From Ptiloglossa arizonensis (taxonomy: Eukaryota > Arthropoda > Insecta > Hymenoptera > Colletidae), in assembly GCF_051014685.1 (NCBI RefSeq), contig NW_027478599.1, forward strand, positions 496,001 through 560,000: 64,000 nucleotides of DNA, written 5' to 3'. Of the stretch, positions 9,867-22,862 are shown one piece after another (positions within the stretch are counted from its first letter, which is position 1; every line of letters begins with the position of its first letter). The translations under genes were made by a program, and so were the position numbers. The notes beneath the pieces were generated by a model that saw only the letters and a list, made by a program, of their open reading frames with translations, searched no databases and was not told the origin of the DNA.

Positions 9867-12800
9867 TCGAAACTCGCCCGATTACAACGGTATGTGTATT
9901 TTTTCCCTAGGCCATTCTGGTTAAGCGTTTGGTGCAGCGGAATTGCGAAAAATTTTTTGACTTCTCAACCATTTCTTGGCTTGAATCTCCCATATCTTGC
10001 GAACGGATTGACCTAACCAAAAAATTCCTATTGCATCTGAATGTAGAAACTCGCCCGATTACATCGGTATGTGTATTTTTTCCCAGGGCCATTCTGGTTA
10101 AGCGATTGGAGCAGCAGAAGTGCGAAAAATTTGTTGTCTTGTCAACCATTTCTTAGCTTCAAAGTCCCATACCTCGAGAACGGATTGACCTAACCCAAAA
10201 ATTGCTATTGTACCTGAAAGTAGAAACTCGTTCGATTACAACGGTATGGGTATTTTTTCCGTAGGCCATTCTGATTAAGCGTTTGGAGCAGCAGAATTGC
10301 GAAAAATTTGTTGTCTTCTCATCCATTTCTTAGCTTCAAAGTCCCACATCTCGCGAACGGATTGACCTAACCCAAAAATTCCTATTGTAACTGAAAGTAG
10401 AAACTCGCCCGATTAGAAAGGTATGTGTATTTTTTCCCTAGCCCATTCTGGTTAAGCGATTGGAGCAGCAGAAGTGCGAAAAATTTGTTGTCTTCTCAAC
10501 CATTTCTTAGCTTCAAAGTCCCATATCTCGCGAACGGATTGACCTAACCCAAAAATTCCTATTGTAACTGAAAGTAGAAACTCGTCCGATTACAACGGTA
10601 TGGATATTTTTCCCTAGGCCATTCTGGTTAAGCGTTTGGAGCAGCAGAAATGCGAAAAATTTGTTGTCTTCTCAACCATTTCTTGGCTTCAAACTCCCAT
10701 ATCTTGCGAACGGATTGACCTAACCCAAAAATTCCTATTGCATCTGAAAGTAGAAACTCGCCCGATTACAGCGGTATGTGTATTTTTTCCCTAGGCCATT
10801 CTGGTTAAGCGTTTGGGGCAGCAGAAGTGCGAAAAATTTGTTGTTTTCTCAACCATTTCTTAGCTTCAAAGTCCCATATCTCGCGAGCGGATTGACCTAA
10901 CCCAAAAATTCCTATTGCATCTGAAAGTAGAAACTCGCCCGATTACAACGGTGTGTGTATTTTTTCCCTAGGCCATTCAGGTTAAGCGTTTGGAGCAGCA
11001 GAAGTGCGAAAAATTTTTTGCCTTCTCAACCATTTCTTGGCTTCAAACTCCCATATCTTGCGAAGGGATTGACCTAACCCAAAAATTCCTGTTGCGTCTG
11101 AAATTAGAAACTCGCCCGATTACAACGGTATGTGTATTTTTTCCCCAGGCCATTCTGGTTAAGCGTTTGGAGCAGCAGAAGTGCGAAAAATTAGTTGTTT
11201 TCTCAACCATTTCTTAGCTTCAAAGTCCCATATCTCGCGAGCGGATTGACCTAACCCAAAAATTCATATTGCATCTGAAAGTAGAAACTCGCCCGATTAC
11301 AACGGTGTGTGTATTTTTTCCCTAGGCCATTCTGGTTAAGCGTTTGGAGCAGCAGAAGTGCGAAAAATTTTTGCCTTCTCAACCATTTCTTGGCTTCAAA
11401 CTCCCATATCTCGCGAACGGATTGACCTAACCCAAAAATTCCTATTGCATCTGAAAGTCGAAACTCGCCCGATTACAACGGTATGTGTATTCTTTCCCTA
11501 GGCCATTCTGGTTAAGCGTTTGGTGCAGCGGAATTGCGAAAAATTTTTTGACTTCTAAAGCATTTCTTGGCTTCAATCTCCCATATCATGCGAACGGATT
11601 GACCTAACCAAAAAATTCCTATTGCATCTGAATGTAGAAACTCGCCCGATTACACCGGTATGTGTATTTTTTCCCAAGGCCATTCTGGTTAAGCGATTGG
11701 AGCAGCAGAAGTGCGACAAATTTGTTGTCTTGTCAACCATTTCTTAGCTTCAAAGTCCCATACCTCGAGAACGGATTGACCTAACCCAAAATTTGCTATT
11801 GTACCTGAAAGTAGAAACTCGTCCGATTACAACGGTATGGGTATTTTTTCCGTAGGCCATTCTGGTTAAGCGTTTGGAGCAGCAGAATTGCGAAAAATTT
11901 GTTGTCTTCTCAACCATTTCTTAGCTTCAAAGTCCCATATCTCGCGAACGGATTGACCTAACCCAAAAATTCCTATTGTAACTGAAAGTAGAAACTCGCC
12001 CGATTAGAAAGGTATGTGTATTTTTTCCCTAGCACATTCTGGTTAAGCAATTGGAGCAGCAGAAGTGCGAAAAATTTGTTGTCTTGTCAACCATTTCTTA
12101 GCTTCAAAGTCCCATATCTCGCGAACGGATTGACCTAACCCAAAAATTCCTATTGTAACTTAAAAGTAGAAACTCGTCCGATTACAACGGTATGGGTATT
12201 TTTTCCCTAGGCCATTCTGGTTAAGCGTTTGGAGCAGCAGAAGTGCGAAAAATTTGTTGTCTTCTCAACAATTTCGTAGCTTCAAACTCCCATATCTCGC
12301 GAACGGATTAACCTAACCCAGAAATTGCTATTGTACCTGAAAGTAGAAACTCGTCCGATTACAACGGTATGGGTATTTTTTCCCTAGGCCATTCTGGTTA
12401 AGCGATTGGAGCAGCAGAAGTGCGAAAAATTGTTTGCCTTCTCAACCATTTCTTGGCTTCAAACTCCCATATCTCGCGAACGGATTGACCTAACCCAAAA
12501 ATTCCTATTGCATCTGAAAGTGGAAACTCGTCCGATTACAACGGTATGGGTATTTTTTCCCTAGGCCATTCTGGTTAAGCGTTTGGAGCAGCAGAAGTGC
12601 GAAAAATTAGTTGTTTTCTCAACCATTTCTTAGCTTCAAAGTCCCATATCTCGCGAGCGGATTGGCCTAACCCAAAAATTCATATTGCATCTGAAAGTAG
12701 AAACTCGCCCGATTACAACGGTATGTGTATTTTTCCCTAGGCCATTCTGGTTAAGCGTTTGGAGCAGCAGAAGTGCGAAAAATTTTTGCCTTCTCAACCA

Positions 12801-14815
12801 TTTCTTGGCTTCAAACTCCCATATCTCGCGAACGGATTGACCTAACCCAAAAATTCCTATTGCATCTGAAAGTCGAAACTCGCCCGATTACAACGGTATG
12901 TGTATTTTTTCCCTAGGCCATTCTGGTTAAGCGTTTGGTGCAGCGGAATTGCGAAAAATTTTTTGACTTCTCAACCATTTCTTGGCTTCAATCTCCCATA
13001 TCTTGCGAACGGATTGACCTAACCAAAAAATTCCTATTGCATCTGAATGTAGAAACACGCCCGATTACATCGGTATGTGTATTTTTTCCTAGGCCATTCT
13101 GGTTAAGCGATTGGAGCAGCAGAAGTGCGAAAAATTTGTTGTCTTGTCAACCATTTCTTAGCTTCAAAGTCCCATACCTCGAGAACGGATTGACCTAACC
13201 CAAAAATTGCTATTGTACCTGAAAGTAGAAACTCGTCCGATTACAACGGTATGGGTATTTTTTCCGTAGGCCATTCTGGTTAAGCGTTTGGAGCAGCAGA
13301 ATTGCGAAAAATTTGTTGTCTTCTCATCCATTTCTTAGCTTCAAAGTCCCATATCTCGCGAACGGATTGAACTAACCCAAAAATTCCTATTGTAACTGAA
13401 CGTAGAAACTCGCCCGATTAGAAAGGTATGTGTATTTTTTCCCTAGCCCATTCTGGTTAAGCGATTGGAGCAGCAGAAGTGCGAAAAATTTGTTGTCTTG
13501 TCAACCATTTCTTACCTTCAAAGTCCCATATCTCGCGAACGGATTGACCTAACCCAAAAATTCCTATTGTAACTTAAAAGTAGAAACTCGTCCGATTACA
13601 ACGGTATGGGTATTTTTTCCCTAGGCCATTCTGGTTAAGCGATTGGAGCAGCAGAAGTGCGAAAAATTGTTTGCCTTCTCAACCATTTCTTGGCTTCAAA
13701 CTCCCATATCTCGCGAACGGATTGACCTAACCCAAAAATTCCTATTGCATCTGAAAGTGGAAACTCGTCCGATTACAACGGTATGGGTATTTTTTCCCTA
13801 GGCCATTCTGGTTAAGCGTTTGGAGCAGCAGAAGTGCGAAAAATTAGTTGTTTTCTCAACCATTTCTTAGCTTCAAAGTCCCATATCTCGCGAGCGGATT
13901 GACCTAACCCAAAAATTCATATTGCATCTGAAAGTAGAAACTCGCCCGATTACAACGGTATGCGTATTTTTCCCTAGGCCATTCTGGTTAAGCGTTTGGA
14001 GCAGCAGAAGTGCGAAAAATTTTTGCCTTCTCAACCATTTCTTGGCTTCAAACTCCCATATCTCGCGAACGGATTGACCTAACCCAAAAATTCCTATTGT
14101 AACTGAAAGTAGAAACTCGTCCGATTACAACGGTATGGATGTTTTTCCCTAGGCCATTCTGGTTAAGCGTTTGGAGCAGCAGAAGTGCGAAAAATTTGTT
14201 GTCTTCTCAACCATTTCGTAGCTTCAAACTCCCATATCTCGCGAACGGATTAACCTAACCCAAAAATTCCTATTGCATCTGAAAGTAGAAACTCGCCCGA
14301 TTACAACGGTAAGTGTATTTTTTCCCTGGGCCATTCTAGTTAAGCGTTTGGAGCCGCAGAATTGCGAAAAATTTTTTGCCTTCTCATTCATTTTTTGGCT
14401 TCAAACTCTCATATCTCGCGAACGAATTGACCTAACCCAAAAATTCCTATTGCATCTGAAAGTAGAAACTCGCCCGATTACAGCGGTATGTGTATTTTTT
14501 CCCTAGGCCATTCTGGTTAAGCGTTTGGGGCAGCAGAAGTGCGAAAAATTTGTTGTTTTCTCAACCATTTCTTAGCTTCAAAGTCCCATATCTCGCGAGC
14601 GGATTGACCTAACCCAAAAATTCCTATTGCATCTGAAAGTAGAAACTCGCCCGATTACAACGGTGTGTGTATTTTTTCCCAAGGCCATTCTGGTTAAGCG
14701 ATTGGAGCAGCAGAAGTGCGAAAAATTTGTTGTCTTGTCAACCATATCTTAGCTTCAAAGTCCCATACCTCGAGAACGGATTGACCTAACCCAAAAATTG
14801 CTATTGTACCTGAAA
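9867..14815 (+). repeat. Mosaic of blocks shared with 1.6-4.0 kb
   Basis: About 28 monomers. Class-C monomers (TGCAGCGGAATTGCG, TTTTTTGACTTCTC, CTAACCAAAAAATTCC, GAATGTAG) recur at 9925, 11517 and 12931, spaced 9 and 8 monomers apart. GCGAAAAATTGTTTGCC recurs at about 12422 and 13664, 7 monomers apart. 11681-12511 and 14122-14826 correspond to 1600-2430 and 3340-4040. The ATTCATATTGC cassette occurs at 11262, 12678 and 13915. No gene or foreign sequence was seen. Confidence 0.75.
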
Positions 14816-15082
14816 GTAGAAACTCGTCCGATTACAACGGTATGGGTATTTTTTCCCCAGGCCATTCTGGTTAAGCGTTTGGAGCAGCAGAAGTGCGAAA
14901 AATTAGTTGTTTTCTCAACCATTTCTTAGCTTCAAAGTCCCATATCTCGCGAGCGGATTGACCTAACCCAAAAATTCATATTGCATCTGAAAGTAGAAAC
15001 TCGCCCGATTACAACGGTATGTGTATTTTTCCCTAGGCCATTCTGGTTAAGCGTTTGGAGCAGCAGAAGTGCGAAAAATTTT

Positions 15083-17382
15083 TGCCTGCTCAACCATTTC
15101 TTGGCTTCAAACTCCCATATCTCGCGAACGGATTGACCTAACCCAAAAATTCCTATTGCATCTGAAAGTAGAAACTCGCCCGATTAGAAAGGTATGTGTA
15201 TTTTTTCCCTAGCCCATTCTGGTTAAGCGATTGGAGCAGCAGAAGTGCGAAAAATTTGTTGTCTTGTCAACCATCTCTTAGCTTCAAAGTCCCATATCTC
15301 GCGAACGGATTGACCTAACCCAAAAATTCCTATTGTAACTTAAAAGTAGAAACTCGTCCGATTACAACGGTATGGGTATTTTTTCCCTAGGTCATTCTGG
15401 TTAAGCGTTTGGAGCAGCAGAAGTGCGAAAAATTTGTTGTCTTCTCAACAATTTCGTAGCTTCAAACCCCCATATCTCGCGAACGGATTAACCTAACCCA
15501 AAAATTGCTATTGTACCTGAAAGTAGAAACTCGTCCGATTACAACGGTATGGGTATTTTTTCCGTAGGCCATTCTGGTTAAGCGTTTGGAGCAGCAGAAG
15601 TGCGAAAAATTTGTTGTCTTCTCAACCATTTCTTAGCTTCAAAGTCCCATATCTCGCGAGCGGATTGACCTAACACAAAAATTCCTATTGCATCTGAAAG
15701 TAGAATCTCGCCCGATTAAAACGGTGTGTGTATTTTTTCCCTAGGCCATTCCGGTTAAGCGTTTGGAGCAGCAGAAGTGCGAAAAATTTTTTGCCTTCTC
15801 AACCATTTCTTGGCTTCAAACTCCCATATCTCGCGAACGGATTGACCTAACCCAAAAATTCCTATTGCATCTGAAAGTAGAAGCTCGCCCGATTACAGCG
15901 GTATGTGAATTTTTTCCCTAGGCCATTCTGGTTAAGCGATTGGAGCAGCAGAAGTGCGAAAAATTTGTTGTCTTGTCAACCATTTCTTAGCTTCAAAGTC
16001 CCATATCTCGAGAACGGATTGACCTAACCCAAAAATTGCTATTGTAACTGAAAGTAGAAGTTCGTCCGATTACAACGGTATGGGTATTTTTTCCCTAGGA
16101 CATTCTGGTTAAGCGTTTGGAGCAGCAGAAGTGCGAAAAATTTGTTGTTTTCTCAACCATTTCTTAGCTTCAAAGTCCCATAACTCGCGAACGGATTGAC
16201 CTAACCCAAAAATTCCTATTGTAACTGAAAGTAGAAACTCGCCCGAGTACAACGGTATGTGTATTTTTTCCCTAGGCCATTCTGGTTAAGCGTTTGGGGC
16301 AGCAGAAGTGCGAAAAATTTGTTGTTTTCTCAACCATTTCTTAGCTTCAAAGTCCCATATCTCGCGAGCGGATTGACCTAACCCAAAAATTCCTGTTGCG
16401 TCTGAAATTAGAAACTCGCCCGATTACAACGGTATGTGTATTTTTTCCCTAGGCCATTCTGGTTAAGCGTTTGGAGCAGCAGAAGTGCGAAAAATTTGTT
16501 GTCTTCTCAACCATTTCTTAGCTTCAAAGTCCCATATCTCGCGAACGGATTGACCTAACCCAAAAATTCCTATTGTAACTGAAAGTAGAAACTCGCCCGA
16601 TTAGAACGGTATGTGTATTTTTTCCCTAGCCCATTCTGCTTACGCAATTGGAGCAGCAGAAGTGCGAAAAGTTTGTTGTCTTGTCAACCATTTCTTAGCT
16701 TCAAACTCCCATATCTCGCGAACGGATTAACCTAACCCAAAACTTCCTATTGCATCTGAAAGTAGAAAATCGCCCGATTACAACGGTAAGTGTATTTTTT
16801 CCCTGGGCCATTCTGGTTAAGCGTTTGGAGCCGCAGAATTGCGAAAAATTTTTTGCCTTCTCATTCATTTCTTGGCTTCAAACTCTCATATCTCGCGAAC
16901 GGATTGACCTAACCCAAAAATTCCTATTGCATCTGAAAGTAGAAACTCGCCCGATTACAGCGGCATGTGTATTTTTTCCCTAGGCCATTCTGGTTAAGCG
17001 TTTGGGGCAGCAGAAGTGCGAAAAATTAGTTGTCTTCTCAACCATTTCGTAGCTTCAAATTCCCATATCTCGCGAACGGATTGACCTAACCCAAAAATTC
17101 CTATTGCATCTGAAAGTAGAAACTCGTCCGATTACAACGGTATGGGTATTTTTTCCCCAGGCCATTCTGGTTAAGCGTTTGGAGCAGCAGAAGTGCGAAA
17201 AATTAGTTGTTTTCTCAACCATTTCTTAGCTTCAAAGTCCCATATCTCGCGAGCGGATTGACCTAACCCAAAAATTCATATTGCATCTGAAAGTAGAAAC
17301 TCGCCCGATTACAACGGTATGTGTATTTTTCCCTAGGCCATTCTGGTTAAGCGTTTGGAGCAGCAGAAGTGCGAAAAATTTT
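15083..17382 (+). repeat. HOR unit U0, 13 monomers
   Basis: Bounded by the TGCCTGCTC marker. It carries the GGACATTCTGG, CCCATAACTCGCG and CCCGAGTACAACGG (16241) monomers that the 12-monomer units lack but that recur at 29151 and 33395. This longer form may be closer to the ancestral unit. Confidence 0.8.
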
Positions 17383-19149
17383 TGCCTGCTCAACCATTTC
17401 TTGGCTTCAAACTCCCATATCTCGCGAACGGATTGATCTAACCCAAAAATTCCTATTGCATCTGAAAGTCGAAACTCGCCCGATTACAACGGTATGTGTA
17501 TTCTTTCCCTAGGCCATTCTGGTTAAGCGTTTGGTGCAGCGGAATTGCGAAAAATTTTTTGACTTCTCAACCATTTCTTGGCTTCAAAGTCCCATACCTC
17601 GAGAACGGATTGACCTAACCCAAAAATTGCTATTGTACCTGAAAGTAGAAACTCGTCCGATTACAACGGTATGGGTATTTTTTCCGTAGGCCATTCTGGT
17701 TAAGCGTTTGGAGCAGCAGAAGTGCGAAAAATTTGTTGTCTTCTCAACCATTTCTTAGCTTCAAAGTCCCATATCTCGCGAGCGGATTGACCTAACACAA
17801 AAATTCCTATTGCATCTGAAAGTAGAATCTCGCCCGATTAAAACGGTGTGTGTATTTTTTCCCTAGGCCATTCCGGTTAAGCGTTTGGAGCAGCAGAAGT
17901 GCGAAAAATTTTTTGCCTTCTCAACCATTTCTTGGCTTCAAACTCCCATATCTCGCGAACGGATTGACCTAACCCAAAAATTCCTATTGCATCTGAAAGT
18001 AGAAGCTCGCCCGATTACAGCGGTATGTGAATTTTTTCCCTAGGCCATTCTGGTTAAGCGATTGGAGCAGCAGAAGTGCGAAAAATTTGTTGTCTTGTCA
18101 ACCATTTCTTAGCTTCAAAGTCCCATATCTCGAGAACGGATTGACCTAACCCAAAAATTGCTATTGTAACTGAAAGTAGAAGTTCGTCCGATTACAACGG
18201 TGTGTGTATTTTTTCCTAGGCCATTCTGGTTAAGCGTTTGGAGCAGCAGAAGTGCGAAAAATTTGTTGTCTTCTCAACCATTTCTTAGCTTCAAAGTCCC
18301 ATATCTCGCGAACGGATTGACCTAACCCAAAAATTCCTATTGTAACTGAAAGTAGAAACTCGCCCGATTAGAACGGTATGTGTATTTTTTCCCTAGCCCA
18401 TTCTGCTTACGCAATTGGAGCAGCAGAAGTGCGAAAAGTTTGTTGTCTTGTCAACCATTTCTTAGCTTCAAACTCCCATATCTCGCGAACGGATTAACCT
18501 AACCCAAAACTTCCTATTGCATCTGAAAGTAGAAAATCGCCCGATTACAACGGTAAGTGTATTTTTTCCCTGGGCCATTCTGGTTAAGCGTTTGGAGCCG
18601 CAGAATTGCGAAAAATTTTTTGCCTTCTCATTCATTTCTTGGCTTCAAACTCTCATATCTCGCGAACGGATTGACCTAACCCAAAAATTCCTATTGCATC
18701 TGAAAGTAGAAACTCGCCCGATTACAGCGGCATGTGTATTTTTTCCCTAGGCCATTCTGGTTAAGCGTTTGGGGCAGCAGAAGTGCGAAAAATTAGTTGT
18801 CTTCTCAACCATTTCGTAGCTTCAAATTCCCATATCTCGCGAACGGATTGACCTAACCCAAAAATTCCTATTGCATCTGAAAGTAGAAACTCGTCCGATT
18901 ACAACGGTATGGGTATTTTTTCCCCAGGCCATTCTGGTTAAGCGTTTGGAGCAGCAGAAGTGCGAAAAATTAGTTGTTTTCTCAACCATTTCTTAGCTTC
19001 AAAGTCCCATATCTCGCGAGCGGATTGACCTAACCCAAAAATTCATATTGCATCTGAAAGTAGAAACTCGCCCGATTACAACGGTATGTGTATTTTTCCC
19101 TAGGCCATTCTGGTTAAGCGTTTGGAGCAGCAGAAGTGCGAAAAATTTT
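17383..19149 (+). repeat. HOR unit U1, 10 monomers (two lost)
   Basis: 1,767 bp. Compared with U2 it lacks the two monomers that carry GATTAGAAAGGTATGGG, GGTCATTCTGG and CAACAATTTCG. The loss lies between two monomers that both start after CCGTAGGCC (junction near 17690), as expected for in-register unequal exchange. It also has GTATTTTTTCCTAGG with one C missing near 18215. Confidence 0.82.
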
Positions 19150-21271
19150 TGCCTGCTCAACCATTTCTTGGCTTCAAACTCCCATATCTCGCGAACGGAT
19201 TGATCTAACCCAAAAATTCCTATTGCATCTGAAAGTCGAAACTCGCCCGATTACAACGGTATGTGTATTCTTTCCCTAGGCCATTCTGGTTAAGCGTTTG
19301 GTGCAGCGGAATTGCGAAAAATTTTTTGACTTCTCAACCATTTCTTGGCTTCAAAGTCCCATACCTCGAGAACGGATTGACCTAACCCAAAAATTGCTAT
19401 TGTACCTGAAAGTAGAAACTCGTCCGATTACAACGGTATGGGTATTTTTTCCGTAGGCCATTCTGGTTAAGCGTTTGGAGCAGCAGAATTGCGAAAAATT
19501 TGTTGTCTTCTCAACCATTTCTTAGCTTCAAAGTCCCATATCTCGCGAACGGATTGACCTAACCCAAAAATTCCTATTGTAACTGAAAGTAGAAACTCGC
19601 CCGATTAGAAAGGTATGGGTATTTTTTCCCTAGGTCATTCTGGTTAAGCGTTTGGAGCAGCAGAAGTGCGAAAAATTTGTTGTCTTCTCAACAATTTCGT
19701 AGCTTCAAACTCCCATATCTCGCGAACGGATTAACCTAACCCAAAAATTGCTATTGTACCTGAAAGTAGAAACTCGTCCGATTACAACGGTATGGGTATT
19801 TTTTCCGTAGGCCATTCTGGTTAAGCGTTTGGAGCAGCAGAAGTGCGAAAAATTTGTTGTCTTCTCAACCATTTCTTAGCTTCAAAGTCCCATATCTCGC
19901 GAACGGATTGACCTAACACAAAAATTCCTATTGCATCAGAAAGTAGAATCTCGCCCGATTAAAACGGTGTGTGTATTTTTTCCCTAGGCCATTCCGGTTA
20001 AGCGTTTGGAGCAGCAGAAGTGCGAAAAATTTTTTGCCTCCTCAACCATTTCTTGGCTTCAAACTCCCATATCTCGCGAACGGATTGACCTAACCCAAAA
20101 ATTCCTATTGCATCTGAAAGTAGAAGCTCGCCCGATTACAGCGGTATGTGAATTTTTTCCCTAGGCCATTCTGGTTAAGCGATTGGAGCAGCAGAAGTGC
20201 GAAAAATTTGTTGTCTTGTCAACCATTTCTTAGCTTCAAAGTCCCATATCTCGAGAACGGATTGACCTAACCCAAAAATTGCTATTGTAACTGAAAGTAG
20301 AAGTTCGTCCGATTACAACGGTATGTGTATTTTTTCCCTAGGCCATTCTGGTTAAGCGTTTGGAGCAGCAGAAGTGCGAAAAATTTGTTGTCTTCTCAAC
20401 CATTTCTTAGCTTCAAAGTCCCATATCTCGCGAACGGATTGACCTAACCCAAAAATTCCTATTGTAACTGAAAGTAGAAACTCGCCCGATTAGAACGGTA
20501 TGTGTATTTTTTCCCTAGCCCATTCTGCTTACGCGATTGGAGCAGCAGAAGTGCGAAAAGTTTGTTGTCTTGTCAACCATTTCTTAGCTTCAAACTCCCA
20601 TATCTCGCGAACGGATTAACCTAACCCAAAACTTCCTATTGCATCTGAAAGTAGAAAATCGCCCGATTACAACGGTAAGTGTATTTTTTCCCTGGGCCAT
20701 TCTGGTTAAGCGTTTGGAGCCGCAGAATTGCGAAAAATTTTTTGCCTTCTCATTCATTTCTTGGCTTCAAACTCTCATATCTCGCGAACGGATTGACCTA
20801 ACCCAAAAATTCCTATTGCATCTGAAAGTAGAAACTCGCCCGATTACAGCGGCATGTGTATTTTTTCCCTAGGCCATTCTGGTTAAGCGTTTGGGGCAGC
20901 AGAAGTGCGAAAAATTAGTTGTCTTCTCAACCATTTCGTAGCTTCAAATTCCCATATCTCGCGAACGGATTGACCTAACCCAAAAATTCCTATTGCATCT
21001 GAAAGTAGAAACTCGTCCGATTACAACGGTATGGGTATTTTTTCCCCAGGCCATTCTGGTTAAGCGTTTGGAGCAGCAGAAGTGCGAAAAATTAGTTGTT
21101 TTCTCAACCATTTCTTAGCTTCAAAGTCCCATATCTCGCGAGCGGATTGACCTAACCCAAAAATTCATATTGCATCTGAAAGTAGAAACTCGCCCGATTA
21201 CAACGGTATGTGTATTTTTCCCTAGGCCATTCTGGTTAAGCGTTTGGAGCAGCAGAAGTGCGAAAAATTTT
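19150..21271 (+). repeat. HOR unit U2, 12 monomers (standard form)
   Basis: 2,122 bp; the standard unit. In order it includes the TGCCTGCTC monomer, a class-C-like monomer joined to ACCTCGAGAACGG, two CCGTAGG monomers around a GGTCATTCTGG monomer, a CATTCCGG monomer with CCTCCTCAACC, a GAAGCTCG monomer, a CTCGAGAACGG monomer with GAAGTTCG, the CTGCTTACGC monomer, a class-B GGTAAGTG monomer, the CGGCATGTG transition, and the CCCCAGG and ATTCATATTGC monomers. Confidence 0.85.
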
Positions 21272-22862
21272 TGCCTGCTCAACCATTTCTTGGCTTCAAA
21301 CTCCCATATCTCGCGAACGGATTGATCTAACCCAAAAATTCCTATTGCATCTGAAAGTCGAAACTCGCCCGATTACAACGGTATGTGTATTCTTTCCCTA
21401 GGCCATTCTGGTTAAGCGTTTGGTGCAGCGGAATTGCGAAAAATTTTTTGACTTCTCAACCATTTCTTGGCTTCAAAGTCCCATACCTCGAGAACGGATT
21501 GACCTAACCCAAAAATTGCTATTGTACCTGAAAGTAGAAACTCGTCCGATTACAACGGTATGGGTATTTTTTCCGTAGGCCATTCTGGTTAAGCGTTTGG
21601 AGCAGCAGAATTGCGAAAAATTTGTTGTCTTCTCAACCATTTCTTAGCTTCAAAGTCCCATATCTCGCGAACGGATTGACCTAACCCAAAAATTCCTATT
21701 GTAACTGAAAGTAGAAACTCGCCCGATTAGAAAGGTATGGGTATTTTTTCCCTAGGTCATTCTGGTTAAGCGTTTGGAGCAGCAGAAGTGCGAAAAATTT
21801 GTTGTCTTCTCAACAATTTCGTAGCTTCAAACTCCCATATCTCGCGAACGGATTAACCTAACCCAAAAATTGCTATTGTACCTGAAAGTAGAAACTCGTC
21901 CGATTACAACGGTATGGGTATTTTTTCCGTAGGCCATTCTGGTTAAGCGTTTGGAGCAGCAGAAGTGCGAAAAATTTGTTGTCTTCTCAACCATTTCTTA
22001 GCTTCAAAGTCCCATATCTCGCGAACGGATTGACCTAACACAAAAATTCCTATTGCATCAGAAAGTAGAATCTCGCCCGATTAAAACGGTGTGTGTATTT
22101 TTTCCCTAGGCCATTCCGGTTAAGCGTTTGGAGCAGCAGAAGTGCGAAAAATTTTTTGCCTCCTCAACCATTTCTTGGCTTCAAACTCCCATATCTCGCG
22201 AACGGATTGACCTAACCCAAAAATTCCTATTGCATCTGAAAGTAGAAGCTCGCCCGATTACAGCGGTATGTGAATTTTTTCCCTAGGCCATTCTGGTTAA
22301 GCGATTGGAGCAGCAGAAGTGCGAAAAATTTGTTGTCTTGTCAACCATTTCTTAGCTTCAAAGTCCCATATCTCGAGAACGGATTGACCTAACCCAAAAA
22401 TTGCTATTGCATCTGAAAGTAGAAACTCGCCCGATTACAGCGGCATGTGTATTTTTTCCCTAGGCCATTCTGGTTAAGCGTTTGGGGCAGCAGAAGTGCG
22501 AAAAATTAGTTGTCTTCTCAACCATTTCGTAGCTTCAAATTCCCATATCTCGCGAACGGATTGACCTAACCCAAAAATTCCTATTGCATCTGAAAGTAGA
22601 AACTCGTCCGATTACAACGGTATGGGTATTTTTTCCCCAGGCCATTCTGGTTAAGCGTTTGGAGCAGCAGAAGTGCGAAAAATTAGTTGTTTTCTCAACC
22701 ATTTCTTAGCTTCAAAGTCCCATATCTCGCGAGCGGATTGACCTAACCCAAAAATTCATATTGCATCTGAAAGTAGAAACTCGCCCGATTACAACGGTAT
22801 GTGTATTTTTCCCTAGGCCATTCTGGTTAAGCGTTTGGAGCAGCAGAAGTGCGAAAAATTTT
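21272..22862 (+). repeat. HOR unit U3, 9 monomers (three lost)
   Basis: 1,591 bp. The unit follows U2 until TTGCTATTG at 22401-22409, then switches directly to CATCTGAAAG... CGGCATGTG. This removes the GAAGTTCG, CTGCTTACGC and class-B monomers. The breakpoint lies within the shared CTATTG (22404-22409), between the diagnostic G at 22403 and C at 22410. Confidence 0.87.

Noticed and set aside
9907..10149. 80-codon open frame on the minus strand
   Set aside because: It lies wholly inside satellite monomers and is open only because of local variants. Equivalent positions in neighbouring monomers are closed, and there is no gene context.
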